A DNA stretch of 9,897 nt, taken from Nitrospiraceae bacterium. GTDB lineage: Bacteria > Nitrospirota > Thermodesulfovibrionia > Thermodesulfovibrionales > Dissulfurispiraceae. Both the position numbers and the translations under genes were made by a program. A model generated the notes under the pieces. That model searched no databases and had not been told where the DNA came from. It saw only the letters and a list, made by a program, of their open reading frames with translations. The stretch spans positions 1 through 9,897 of the forward strand of contig PMYY01000024.1 of NCBI GenBank assembly GCA_003170655.1, read 5' to 3'. Position 1 is the first letter of the stretch, and every line of letters starts with the position of its first letter. This document shows positions 1-6,782 of the stretch, in pieces.

Positions 1-65
1 ATGCTTTTTCTGCATTTGGGATGATGGACACATACGCTGGGCATGCTGATGGCTACGAGCACTAA
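1..65 (+). CDS. Possible C-terminal tail of an upstream gene (partial)
   Basis: From base 3 the third frame is open to a TAA at 63-65 and reads a 20-residue tail rich in Gly, His and Met (AFGMMDTYAGHADGYEH). Its stop lies 20 bases inside the next gene, a coupling arrangement seen elsewhere in this cluster. The tail is too short to assign to a family, and a chance open frame of this length is possible. The call rests on the position and the overlap only. Confidence 0.3.
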   Translation, partial: AFSAFGMMDTYAGHADGYEH

Positions 66-438
66 GATGATTATGTCAGTCGCCAACAGTGTCGCTACGG
101 TGAAGGGACAGGATGCATCTCTCGAAAGTAGCATGCGTGCACTCAACTGTCTCTTTGGCATGCTCAGCGGTCAACAAAGCGATGAACTGTGCTGTAACTG
201 TACATCATATGCCGCTACGTTGACAGGTGCAAAAAAACAATTGCTTGAAGCGGAAACCCGTATGGCCGATTGCGATTGCAAAGAAAGCACGCGTCTTCTG
301 TTTCTGGAGATCTACAACATTGTCGGCAACATTATGGAGCCTGACAATCCGGTGCAGCAAAGAAAGGTCGGCGCTTGCGTCATGCCTAACGGAGCATGTC
401 TGCTTGCGGCTTCCGCTCATTTAGCGGGAGTGGATTAG
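43..438 (+). CDS. Cys-rich protein of unknown family, first gene of the ORP-like cluster
   Basis: I do not recognise this 131-residue protein. It has eight cysteines, at 36, 50, 51, 53, 77, 79, 112 and 119, grouped as CCNC, CDC and a C-terminal CVMPNGAC pair, which would suit binding a metal or Fe-S cluster (inference). The segment between the first two groups is charged and looks helical. No signal peptide or membrane segment is visible. The start is uncertain: ATG codons stand at 43 and 49, neither has a good Shine-Dalgarno sequence, and an in-frame TGA at 22-24 limits extension. Translation may depend on coupling with the upstream frame. It ends in TAG and is followed after 52 bases by the DUF5320-like gene on the same strand. 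Its place at the head of a NifX/MinD/Mrp cluster suggests a role in the same metal-cofactor process, but that is guilt by association. Confidence 0.65.
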   Translation: MLMATSTKMIMSVANSVATVKGQDASLESSMRALNCLFGMLSGQQSDELCCNCTSYAATLTGAKKQLLEAETRMADCDCKESTRLLFLEIYNIVGNIMEPDNPVQQRKVGACVMPNGACLLAASAHLAGVD

Positions 439-474
439 TTTTTTTGAATATTATTAAGGACATAAGCCCACTTG

Positions 475-486
475 AAAGGAGGTGAT
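475..486 (+). promoter_or_regulatory. Extended ribosome binding site
   Basis: The 12 bases AAAGGAGGTGAT are a perfect complement to the usual bacterial 16S rRNA 3' end (ATCACCTCCTTT). The GGAGG core lies 8 bases before the ATG at 491. This fixes the start of the DUF5320-like gene at 491 rather than at the upstream GTG at 482, which overlaps the ribosome site. Confidence 0.8.
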
Positions 487-490
487 TGAT

Positions 491-739
491 ATGCCAGGAT
501 TTAATCAGACAGGACCCTTGGGTAATGGGACAGGTGGCGGCAGAGGACTTGGACCGTGCGGAGGTGGAAAGCGGCATAGAGGCACCGCAGGCAGCCAAGG
601 AATGGGCCGGACTCGTTTAGGCGCTGGACAGGCGTTGAATGTGGACGAACGCACCGCGCTAACTCAGGAGGCAGAAACATTGGAGCGGGCGCTCTCAGAT
701 GTGCGGAAGCGCCTTGATAAGCTAAACAAAGTCGAATAA
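491..739 (+). CDS. DUF5320-family Gly-rich small protein
   Basis: This 82-residue protein begins MPGFNQTGPLGNGTGGGRG, followed by a GPCGGG motif. That layout (MPGxxxTGPxGxGPxTGxGxGPC) is the hallmark of DUF5320 proteins, which sit beside NifX-type and MinD/Mrp-type genes in many anaerobes. The first half is Gly/Arg-rich and probably disordered. Residues 50-80 are rich in Glu, Leu, Arg and Lys and look like a short coiled coil. A single Cys lies in the Gly-rich half. The biochemical role of the family is unknown; from its constant neighbours it may be an accessory of metal-cofactor proteins. The next gene starts 31 bases downstream. The family call is by motif recognition only. Confidence 0.8.
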   Translation: MPGFNQTGPLGNGTGGGRGLGPCGGGKRHRGTAGSQGMGRTRLGAGQALNVDERTALTQEAETLERALSDVRKRLDKLNKVE

Positions 740-770
740 ACGAGCTATGCGGAACGGAGAGGAGAAGAAG

Positions 771-1148
771 ATGAAAATCTGTATAACAGCCTCAGGGCAG
801 GGGCTAGACGCTCGTGTTGATTAGCGCTTCGGTAGGGTACCGTTTTCTGTGATTATCGACTCGGAGACCATGAAGTACGAGACTATCAAAAAGCCGGCGA
901 TGGATGCCGGAAAGGGTGCTGGCATCGCTGTAGCGCAGAGTGTTGCTCGACAAGGTGTTGGAACGTTGCTGACCGGCTTTGTGGGACCGAAAGCATATTC
1001 GGGCCTGCAGGCTGCAGGCATACAGATATTCGATGGGCTCAACACTATGGATGTGTGGACCGCTTTAAAGCAACATACTGATAGGCTCCTCCTTCAGTGC
1101 AGCGGTACAAACGCACGCAAAGGAATACCGGATCGGGGCCACTCGTGA
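771..1148 (+). pseudogene. NifX/orange-protein-like metal-cofactor protein, interrupted by in-frame TAG
   Basis: Read through codon 18, the frame gives a normal-length protein (125 codons) of the dinitrogenase iron-molybdenum cofactor family, PF02579, which includes NifX, NifB C-terminal domains and the Desulfovibrio orange protein. Recognisable parts are the first strand MKICITASGQGLDA, the signature VD-x-RFGR, the segment IDSETMKYE, a Gly-rich stretch with AGIAVAQ, the LTGFVGPKA turn and the QAAGIQIF strand. A good GAGAGGAG ribosome site (757-764) stands 6 bases before ATG 771. At 822-824 a TAG replaces the residue between VD and RFGR, where the family usually has Pro and sometimes Gln; CAG to TAG would be one transition. 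The rest of the frame is clean to TGA at 1146-1148 and keeps family-like sequence, so decay is recent or the codon is read. Restart at GTG 849 or ATG 870 would remove the first strand and signature. The product would bind a metal-sulfur cofactor next to its ATPase partners. Confidence 0.75.
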
Positions 1149-1168
1149 TCGCGGAGGTATTTTCAAAA

Positions 1169-2080
1169 GTGCAGCTGGAAGCGCTTCATCAGCGCCCGTA
1201 TACCACTCCCATAGTTGCTGTCACCGGAGGGAAAGGCGGGGTCGGGAAGTCTACTGTTGCCGTCAATATTACAGCCGCCCTGACCGCTCTCGGCTATTCC
1301 GTCGCGCTTGTGGATACAAATGTTGAGGCGCCAAATGATAACATGCTCCTCTCCCTTTCACTAGACGATCGAGTCTATGTTCAAGTCGCGATGCCGATTG
1401 TGAAAACTAACCTCTGCACTCAGTGCGGCGACTGCATTGCCGCATGCCGCCGTAACGCGCTTTTTCTGCCGCCCGGGCAAACACCCATTCTCATGGGCGA
1501 GTGCAATGGCTGCAAAGCCTGCATCAACGCCTGTCCCACCGGAGCCCTTCTGACCGGTTGGATGCCGGTCGGTGAAACGTTCCGAAGCGAATCAGGGGAA
1601 TTGACGTTGTTTACCGGAGTGCTGCAGCCTGGACGCGCGGAGAGCACCGTCATCGTCCAGGCGCTGAAAGATCGATTAGCGGCTGAAGCAGCTCGTTACG
1701 ATGTTATTATTGTCGACACTGCAACGGGTGTTCACTGCACGGTTATTGCCGCGCTGGCCGGTGCAACCTGTGCCTATGCTGTTACGGAACCTACGCCGGT
1801 AGGGATGCACGATCTAGAACGAATCCTTGAGCTGTGCCGGATTTTAGCTATTCCGACGCAAATTGTACTGAACCGATCCGATCTGGGAGGGTGGCAGGGG
1901 CGACTGGGAGCCTGCGAAGCAGGAACCGAGATTACCTTGGCGGCTTCCATCCCTTATGACAGTGTCCTTCTGCAGAGTTATATAAAAGGAATGCCTGTGA
2001 CTCAAATGTCACCGAATTCCTCTTCCGCGCACATATTTGCCGGTCTGGCAATCCGTATAGAAAAGGAGTGTCTGGAATGA
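1169..2080 (+). CDS. MinD-superfamily P-loop ATPase with inserted 2x[4Fe-4S] ferredoxin domain (first of pair)
   Basis: With the GTG at 1169 this is a 303-residue cytoplasmic ATPase of the COG1149 type. A deviant Walker A motif GGKGGVGKST lies at residues 20-29. A bacterial ferredoxin domain is inserted after the VEAPN motif: C83, C86, C89, C93 and C112, C115, C118, C122, the usual CX2CX2CX3C pair. The Walker B region reads IIVDTATGVHC, the form typical of one member of such gene pairs. Residues 49-51 are DTN, where the family normally has D-x-D. Start choice: GGAGG at 1153-1157 favours GTG 1169. GTG 1145 overlaps the preceding stop as GTGA and would add 8 residues; GTG 1097 is also open but lies inside the previous gene. 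The stop overlaps the next ATG as ATGA. In Desulfovibrio such ATPases associate with the orange protein; an ATP-driven role in metal-cluster assembly or positioning is inferred. Confidence 0.9.
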   Translation: MQLEALHQRPYTTPIVAVTGGKGGVGKSTVAVNITAALTALGYSVALVDTNVEAPNDNMLLSLSLDDRVYVQVAMPIVKTNLCTQCGDCIAACRRNALFLPPGQTPILMGECNGCKACINACPTGALLTGWMPVGETFRSESGELTLFTGVLQPGRAESTVIVQALKDRLAAEAARYDVIIVDTATGVHCTVIAALAGATCAYAVTEPTPVGMHDLERILELCRILAIPTQIVLNRSDLGGWQGRLGACEAGTEITLAASIPYDSVLLQSYIKGMPVTQMSPNSSSAHIFAGLAIRIEKECLE

Positions 2081-3009
2081 AAGAACTCCTAATTCTTAGC
2101 GACAAAGGCGGCGCAGGTAAATCGAGCGTCACCGCTTCCATTGCTGCACTCCTGTCTGGAACCCTGAACATCACATTGGCAGATACTGACGTCAATGCCC
2201 CGAATCTGCACATAATAAACAAAGCTTCCCTCATAAAGAGTGCCCCTATCTATGCCTCTGAAAAAGCGTTTATTGATATGACGGCATGCACCGGCTGCAT
2301 GGGCTGCACGGATATGTGCAGCTTTGGTGCGCTGATGCGTGGAAACGGGACTCCGGTTCTGCTGCAGATCTTCTGCGAAGCCTGCGGCGCGTGTATAAAA
2401 GAATGCCCTGAGAAGGCAATTGAGATACGTCAAATTCATAACGGGTACCTTCATCTGTTTGATGCTGGGGGAATAAAACTTGTTTCCGGCAAGCTCAGCA
2501 TCGGGCAGGGCAGTACCGGTAAAATCGTCGATATCATTAAAAGTGAAGCACGCATCGCAGCCCAAAACGATAATGCCGATTATCTGATTATTGACGGACC
2601 TCCTGGCCTCTGCTGTCCAGTGATTTCATCGCTGAAAGGCTGCGACGCCGTTCTTGCGATTACCGAACCGACAATGCCTGCCCTCAGCGCCCTGGAGAGG
2701 CTGCTTAACGTTGTTGAATATTCTGATCCAGCGGTTGGTGTTATTATCAATAAGGTTGACATCAATCCGGCCGGTGCAGATGCTGTCCGCCGCAGCATGG
2801 AAGAACGTGGCATTCCCGTCATTGGGGAGATACCCTACGATATCCATGTGTCGTTCGCAATCACGGAAGGCGTTCCTGTAGAGATTTGCTTTCCAGAAAG
2901 CAAGGCAGCCGAAGCGCTGCGAACCATTACTTCGAAAATTCTGTCACTTTTCGAGACCAAACAACAAGAGAGGGATATTGATCATGAGCAAGACACCTGC
3001 ATGCGGTAG
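2077..3009 (+). CDS. MinD-superfamily P-loop ATPase with inserted 2x[4Fe-4S] ferredoxin domain (second of pair)
   Basis: This 310-residue protein is the partner of the preceding ATPase. The nucleotide site is DKGGAGKSS at residues 9-17, with ADTDVNAPN at 35-43 and a Walker B region IIDGPPGLCCPVIS, the form typical of the second member of COG1149 pairs. The ferredoxin insert has C71, C74, C77, C81 and C100, C103, C106, C110, enough for two [4Fe-4S] clusters. AAAAGGAG at 2061-2068 stands 8 bases before ATG 2077, which supports this start over the GTG at 2068; the ATG overlaps the previous stop. Unlike its neighbour it keeps the full D-x-D motif. The two proteins probably act as a heterodimer, as MinD-type ATPases dimerise through their nucleotide sites (family knowledge plus inference). 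It ends in TAG inside the next gene. Confidence 0.92.
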   Translation: MKELLILSDKGGAGKSSVTASIAALLSGTLNITLADTDVNAPNLHIINKASLIKSAPIYASEKAFIDMTACTGCMGCTDMCSFGALMRGNGTPVLLQIFCEACGACIKECPEKAIEIRQIHNGYLHLFDAGGIKLVSGKLSIGQGSTGKIVDIIKSEARIAAQNDNADYLIIDGPPGLCCPVISSLKGCDAVLAITEPTMPALSALERLLNVVEYSDPAVGVIINKVDINPAGADAVRRSMEERGIPVIGEIPYDIHVSFAITEGVPVEICFPESKAAEALRTITSKILSLFETKQQERDIDHEQDTCMR

Positions 3010-3826
3010 CAATGACACCAAGTGGATTGAGCAGGAACAGGATGCAGTGCAGCACCGTATGGCGCTGATCCGGCATAAGGTCCTTATACTCTCTGGCAAA
3101 GGAGGGGTAGGCAAAAGTTCCGTAGCGGCCAATATCTCGGTTGGTCTTGCTATGAAGGGGTTGACAACCGGGCTGGTTGATATTGACATTCACGGACCGA
3201 GCATACCTAAAATACTGGGATTGGAGGGAAGCCTTCTGGTGCAGGACGGAGAAGCATTGGTTCCTGTAGGCTACGATGGATTTCTGGCGGTCATGTCGGT
3301 CGGATTTCTGTTGCCTGACCGAAATAACGCTCTTATCTGGCGGGCGCCACTAAAGCACGGGATTATCAAACAGTTCCTTGGCGACGTGGCATGGGGCCAG
3401 CGCGACTGGCTTATCGTCGATTGCCCTCCTGGCACTGGAGACGAGTCTATTTCGATGGCGCAGCTTTTAAAAACCCCGGACGGCGCCGTTATTGTAACAA
3501 CGCCACAAGATGTAGCCTTGGAAGATGTGCGCAAATCAATCACCTTCTGCCGCCAGGTCGGCATACCGATACTCGGACTCATAGAAAACATGAGCGGATT
3601 TGCCTGTCCGCATTGCGCAACTGTTGTGAATATTTTCAAAAAAGGTGGTGGAGAGGCTCTTGCAGCGGAGATGCAGATTCCGTTCCTCGGTAGTATCCCG
3701 CTTGATGCAGCGGTTGTTGACTCTGGAGATAGCGGAGAGCCGGTTGTACAGCATGAGCCGGATAGTCCGGCAGGTCGAGCCTTTGCCGCTATTGTAGACA
3801 GACTCATACTGAAAGTATCATCATAG
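2984..3826 (+). CDS. Mrp/ApbC/NBP35-family Fe-S cluster carrier ATPase
   Basis: This 280-residue cytoplasmic ATPase has Walker A SGKGGVGKSS at residues 37-46, the VDIDIHGPSIPK motif near 65-76, RAPLKHGIIKQF near 120-131, Walker B IVDCPPGTGDE at 144-154, and ENMSGFACPHC ending in C208 and C211. The CxxC pair is where the family bridges a [4Fe-4S] cluster between two subunits before handing it to apo-proteins. ATG 2984 has GAGAGGG at 2968-2974 about 9 bases upstream and overlaps the preceding gene by 26 bases; the upstream TTG at 2978 is less likely. The N-terminal 30 residues hold one Cys (C7), so the four-Cys N-terminal cluster of eukaryotic Nbp35 is absent. The protein stops after the ATPase domain, without the C-terminal NifX-like domain fused to MrpORP of Desulfovibrio. 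A separate NifX-like gene lies in the same cluster. Confidence 0.93.
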   Translation: MSKTPACGSNDTKWIEQEQDAVQHRMALIRHKVLILSGKGGVGKSSVAANISVGLAMKGLTTGLVDIDIHGPSIPKILGLEGSLLVQDGEALVPVGYDGFLAVMSVGFLLPDRNNALIWRAPLKHGIIKQFLGDVAWGQRDWLIVDCPPGTGDESISMAQLLKTPDGAVIVTTPQDVALEDVRKSITFCRQVGIPILGLIENMSGFACPHCATVVNIFKKGGGEALAAEMQIPFLGSIPLDAAVVDSGDSGEPVVQHEPDSPAGRAFAAIVDRLILKVSS

Positions 3827-3838
3827 CATGGGCAAACA

Positions 3839-3873
3839 GCCCCTCGTGCTGAGATTAGGGCCAATGTTTTTTT
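3839..3873 (+). terminator. Weak hairpin plus T tract, possible terminator or attenuator
   Basis: GCCCCT (3839-3844) can pair with AGGGC (3857-3861) with one bulge, leaving a 12-base loop, and seven T residues follow at 3867-3873. The stem is short, so termination would be partial at best. It lies in the 75-base gap between the Mrp gene and the flavoprotein gene and could lower expression of the latter relative to the cluster. Confidence 0.3.
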
Positions 3874-3901
3874 GTCAATATTTACCAGGAGGGTTCCATT
3901 C

Positions 3902-5599
3902 ATGGACATTACCAAAAGAATTATTGTAATTGGCGGTTCCGCTGCCGGACCGAAGGCGGCAGCCAAGGCAAGGCGTTGCGATGAGCATGCTGAGATTGTT
4001 CTTCTACAAAAAAGCCCAGAACTTTCTATGGCTTCGTGTGGCTATCCATACTATGTCGGCGGTGACTTCGATGACCGAAATATGCTGTTGAGCACCCCTG
4101 CTGGCGTTGTACGCGATCCACAGTTTTATTTAAACGCAAAGGGCATCGATGCAAGAATCTCTACCGAAGTGACCCATATCGATCGATCGGAGAAACGAGT
4201 TGTATTTAACAACCTGATGAGTGGCGATACCGGCTCACTGAACTATGACAAACTCATCATTGCAACCGGTTCCCTCCCAAAGATGCCGCCAGTTCCCGGC
4301 GCAAACCTGAAAGGAATCACAACGCTACAGTCAATGCACGATGCAGACTTTTTACGCGAAGCCCATGATGCGGGTAAGATTCGAAAGGCGGTTATCATAG
4401 GTGGCGGTCTTATTGGCATGGAGACCTGCGAGGCGCTTCAGCTTGAGGGAATTGAACTGACGGTCGTCGAAATGCTGCCACAACTGCTCACGTTCCTCGA
4501 TTTCGATATAGCAAAGCTAGTAGAGAACCATGTCGTATCTAAAGGGGTCAACGTCATCACTGGTAATGGCATAGCTGCCTTTATGGGAAGAGATGGGGTT
4601 CTGACCGGAGTAAGGTTGCAGGATGGTACTGAATTATCGTGTGAACTGGCGGTCGTTGCTGTGGGTATAGCACCTAATGTGACCTTGGCGCGAAACGCCG
4701 GTATTTCCATCGGAACGACCGGAGGGATTGAGGTTGATCAACACATGCAGACATCCGATCCTGACATTTATGCTGCAGGAGATTGTGTTGAGCTTGTGCA
4801 TCGGATTACCGGAAAGAAAGTATTGGCACCCTATGGTGATCTGGCAAATCTGGAAGGCAGAGTTGCTGGCGAAAATGCCATGCTTGGCAACCGAGCCATA
4901 TTCCCCGGTACGATTCATAGCGGTATCTGTAAGGTATTCGATTACATCGCCGGTGCGACGGGACTTTCGGAAAGTTCTGCGCGCGAAAACGGTTTCGATG
5001 CCATTTCGGTGATCAATGCGAGTCCTGATCTTCCAGGCTATATGAAGGGTAAGCTCCTCGTTAGCAAATTGGTCGCTGATAGAAGCACCGGCAGGATTCT
5101 TGGTGCTCAATGCGCAGGACCCGGCAATGTAAACCGCCAGATAGCACAATGGGCCATGGCTATAATCGGTAATTTGACGGTTGATGACATGGTAAACGCT
5201 GATCTCCCATATGCTCCTCCCTTCTCGTTAGCGATAGACCACGGCATTGCGACCGCACATCTCATGCAGAACAAGCTGATGAGGCGATTGAAGGGACTGA
5301 GTCCGGCAAATGTCAAACAGAAACTGGATCATGGCGAAACGCCTTTTTTGCTGGATGCTCGAGGGCAGGATGAATTTAACCGGACGCGGCTTGGTGTGGG
5401 CGAGATGCTCGTGCCGCTGGGAGCCCTCAGAAAGCGCCTCGGTGAACTGCCAGAAAACAAGGAGCGCGAGATTATTGCATACTGTCAAATTGGCCTGCGC
5501 GGGTATGAAGCCGCTCTCGTCCTCGAGGCAAACGGCTGGAAGAATGTAAAAGTCATGGAAGGTGGTATCGCCGCGTGGCCCTATCCCAGAGAAAAATAA
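3902..5599 (+). CDS. FAD/NAD(P)H CoA-disulfide or persulfide reductase with C-terminal rhodanese domain
   Basis: This 565-residue flavoprotein has the two-domain plan of CoADR-RHD and NADH-dependent persulfide reductases. Residues 6-16 (RIIVIGGSAAG) are the FAD dinucleotide fold, with the redox-active cysteine C46 in MASCGYPYYVGG. A second fold with GGGLIGME near 166-173 binds NAD(P)H, and IYAAGDC near 288-294 is the second FAD motif. A dimerisation domain follows. The rhodanese domain, roughly 465-565, has LLDAR near 482-486 and the active-site loop C528-QIGLRG. Family members reduce CoA disulfide, CoA persulfide or polysulfide with NADH, passing sulfane sulfur between the two cysteines. AGGAGGG at 3887-3893 stands 8 bases before ATG 3902, ruling out the upstream TTG at 3872. 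It follows the Mrp gene by 75 bases. Supplying sulfur to the cofactor chemistry of the cluster is inference; general persulfide respiration or detoxification is the alternative. Confidence 0.93.
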   Translation: MDITKRIIVIGGSAAGPKAAAKARRCDEHAEIVLLQKSPELSMASCGYPYYVGGDFDDRNMLLSTPAGVVRDPQFYLNAKGIDARISTEVTHIDRSEKRVVFNNLMSGDTGSLNYDKLIIATGSLPKMPPVPGANLKGITTLQSMHDADFLREAHDAGKIRKAVIIGGGLIGMETCEALQLEGIELTVVEMLPQLLTFLDFDIAKLVENHVVSKGVNVITGNGIAAFMGRDGVLTGVRLQDGTELSCELAVVAVGIAPNVTLARNAGISIGTTGGIEVDQHMQTSDPDIYAAGDCVELVHRITGKKVLAPYGDLANLEGRVAGENAMLGNRAIFPGTIHSGICKVFDYIAGATGLSESSARENGFDAISVINASPDLPGYMKGKLLVSKLVADRSTGRILGAQCAGPGNVNRQIAQWAMAIIGNLTVDDMVNADLPYAPPFSLAIDHGIATAHLMQNKLMRRLKGLSPANVKQKLDHGETPFLLDARGQDEFNRTRLGVGEMLVPLGALRKRLGELPENKEREIIAYCQIGLRGYEAALVLEANGWKNVKVMEGGIAAWPYPREK

Positions 5600-5611
5600 A
5601 CGGACGCAATA

Positions 5612-5641
5612 TTGAAAACGTTAATAGTAATAAAGTATACA
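5612..5641 (+). promoter_or_regulatory. Sigma-70 type promoter for the FmdB-family gene
   Basis: TTGAAA at 5612-5617 and TATACA at 5636-5641 are separated by 18 bases, close to the consensus arrangement. The predicted RNA start near 5648 leaves a leader of about 80 bases before ATG 5730. The motifs fall in the 130-base gap after the flavoprotein gene, which suggests the FmdB gene has its own transcript. Confidence 0.45.
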
Positions 5642-5729
5642 TCTGAATCGGCACGGAGATTACAGATCATGCTGTGTTAAAATAGCCATGATATCGCACT
5701 TATTACGTGCAACATTAAAAGGAGCTATT

Positions 5730-5969
5730 ATGCCTAAATATGACTACCGCTGCAGTGGATGCGGGGAGCAGTTTGAAGTCACTCACTCTATGCAGGAAAC
5801 ACAGGATCGACAGTGTCCAAAATGTGGCTCAACCAGTCGCCGCATTATTTCGGGTGGAAGTGGATTTATCATCAAAGGTGGAGCAGTGCCATCGGGACCT
5901 CGGTGCGGCAGTGCGACAACCTGTTGTGGTAGTAAAACACCCTGCGCAGAGCCGCACTGTGACAGCTAA
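5730..5969 (+). CDS. FmdB-family zinc-ribbon protein with Cys-rich tail
   Basis: This 79-residue protein starts MPKYDYRCSGCGEQFEVTHSM, the standard N-terminus of the FmdB/regulatory zinc-ribbon family (PF09723). Two CxxC pairs (CSGC and CPKC) form the zinc site, and RRIISGGSGF follows as in the family. The last 20 residues (CGSATTCCGSKTPCAEPHC) are a second Cys-rich patch common in deltaproteobacterial members. FmdB was named for its link to formamidase expression, but the molecular role of these small proteins is not settled; regulatory and metal-binding roles have both been proposed. AAAAGGAG at 5717-5724 lies 5 bases before ATG 5730. An upstream in-frame start at 5688 would add 14 residues unlike the family. 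It is probably monocistronic. Confidence 0.9.
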   Translation: MPKYDYRCSGCGEQFEVTHSMQETQDRQCPKCGSTSRRIISGGSGFIIKGGAVPSGPRCGSATTCCGSKTPCAEPHCDS

Positions 5970-6231
5970 GACCGACTGCCGCAGGACGGGCAAGCGTTAG
6001 GACTGCGAGTTCCACTAGCCGAGGTCTACATTTTCTTGCATGTACTAGTTTTCTCTTAGGCCACCGATCCTGGCTGCGCCTGTTGCAATGTCTGTTTAGC
6101 GAGCAACCTCGGCGATTCACTCTGCCCGTCTGTTTTCACAATAATCAGTTAGCTTTAAGTCGGTCGGTTGAGGCCGCTGATGATCTCCGCGCGCATCCTT
6201 TTCCGACAACCCCGTTAAGGTGCACTTATTC

Positions 6232-6504
6232 TTATGAGTTTTCTGACGAATTGAGCTTACGGGTTACCTGTTCCGTCTTCTGCTTTACAGCGCCCTTGGC
6301 TATCACCTTGACTCGCTTCATCAGCACAGCTTCAAGGTGCTTCGTAATTTCTCCGAGTTTAGCGGCATGCGGGTCGGCGATTTCGGCGACAACCACGATC
6401 TCGTCCCGCTCCTCTTTGGCGCTGAGCAGTCTTGATATGCCGAATGTCCTGTTCAGATTAGGCCTCTCGCTACGCAGGATATCTTTGAGCTGCTTCGAAG
6501 TCAT
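6232..6504 (-). pseudogene. Degenerate MntA-like minimal nucleotidyltransferase remnant
   Basis: On the minus strand, ATG at 6504-6502 opens a 90-residue frame. It begins TSKQLKDILRSERPNLNRTFGI and later reads HLEAVLMKRVKVIAKGAVKQK, which follow the start and end of MntA/MNT-domain nucleotidyltransferases (antitoxin partners of HepT toxins that modify the toxin with nucleotides). Between them the expected catalytic block, GSxARGE followed by DxD, is reduced to SAKEERDEIVVVAEI: the Gly-Ser pair and the metal-binding aspartates are missing, apparently by a small deletion plus drift. No Shine-Dalgarno sequence precedes the start, and no HepT partner is visible downstream on this strand (6231 to 6000). 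I read it as a dead remnant. The family match is by eye and moderate; the opposite-strand frame covering 6083-6565 has no recognisable family features. Confidence 0.5.
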
Positions 6505-6670
6505 AATTTTCAAATTACCACACTGGAGTCGAATCTTGGCGAAGATGATAATAGAGCCATGGTGATTACCGCTCGAAGAACTTGTTCGGAGACGTTGTTT
6601 TTAGGATATTGAGTTTTTTGTGTTGATTCTATTTAGAGGCGCTGGGACACCTATTTATACTTAATATAGA

Positions 6671-6781
6671 ATGGATGTTAAAGCGGACATGGCTATTCGC
6701 TATCACGAAGAGACGAAGCACCATCCACATCGGTATGCCAAATCGCCAGGTTTTCTCGACTGGGCAAACGAGCCCGATTAG
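6671..6781 (+). pseudogene. N-terminal stub of a SagB-type nitroreductase
   Basis: ATG 6671 opens a 36-codon frame reading AIRYHEETKHHPHRYA and PGFLDWANEPD before a TAG at 6779-6781. This matches the conserved N-terminus of SagB/ThcOx-type FMN nitroreductase-like proteins (xxYHExTKH, then YLDWxNQPDPF). The intact family has 200 or more residues, and the FMN-binding domain is wholly absent. The frame ends exactly where the conserved Pro-Phe should follow Asp; the next bases give Phe and then unrelated sequence, so a deletion junction lies near 6780-6790. The sequence beyond it is a different broken gene. The stub is probably not functional. Confidence 0.6.
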
Positions 6782-6782
6782 T

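Noticed and set aside
822..824. Genome-wide reassignment of TAG as a sense codon
   Set aside because: Four intact genes in the window end in TAG at family-typical lengths.
849..1148. Separate gene starting at GTG 849
   Set aside because: It is the downstream part of the NifX-like frame opened at 771; alone it lacks the first strand and the signature and has no ribosome site.
6083..6565. 160-residue plus-strand open frame
   Set aside because: It is antisense to the MntA-like remnant, and shows no ribosome site or recognisable motif.
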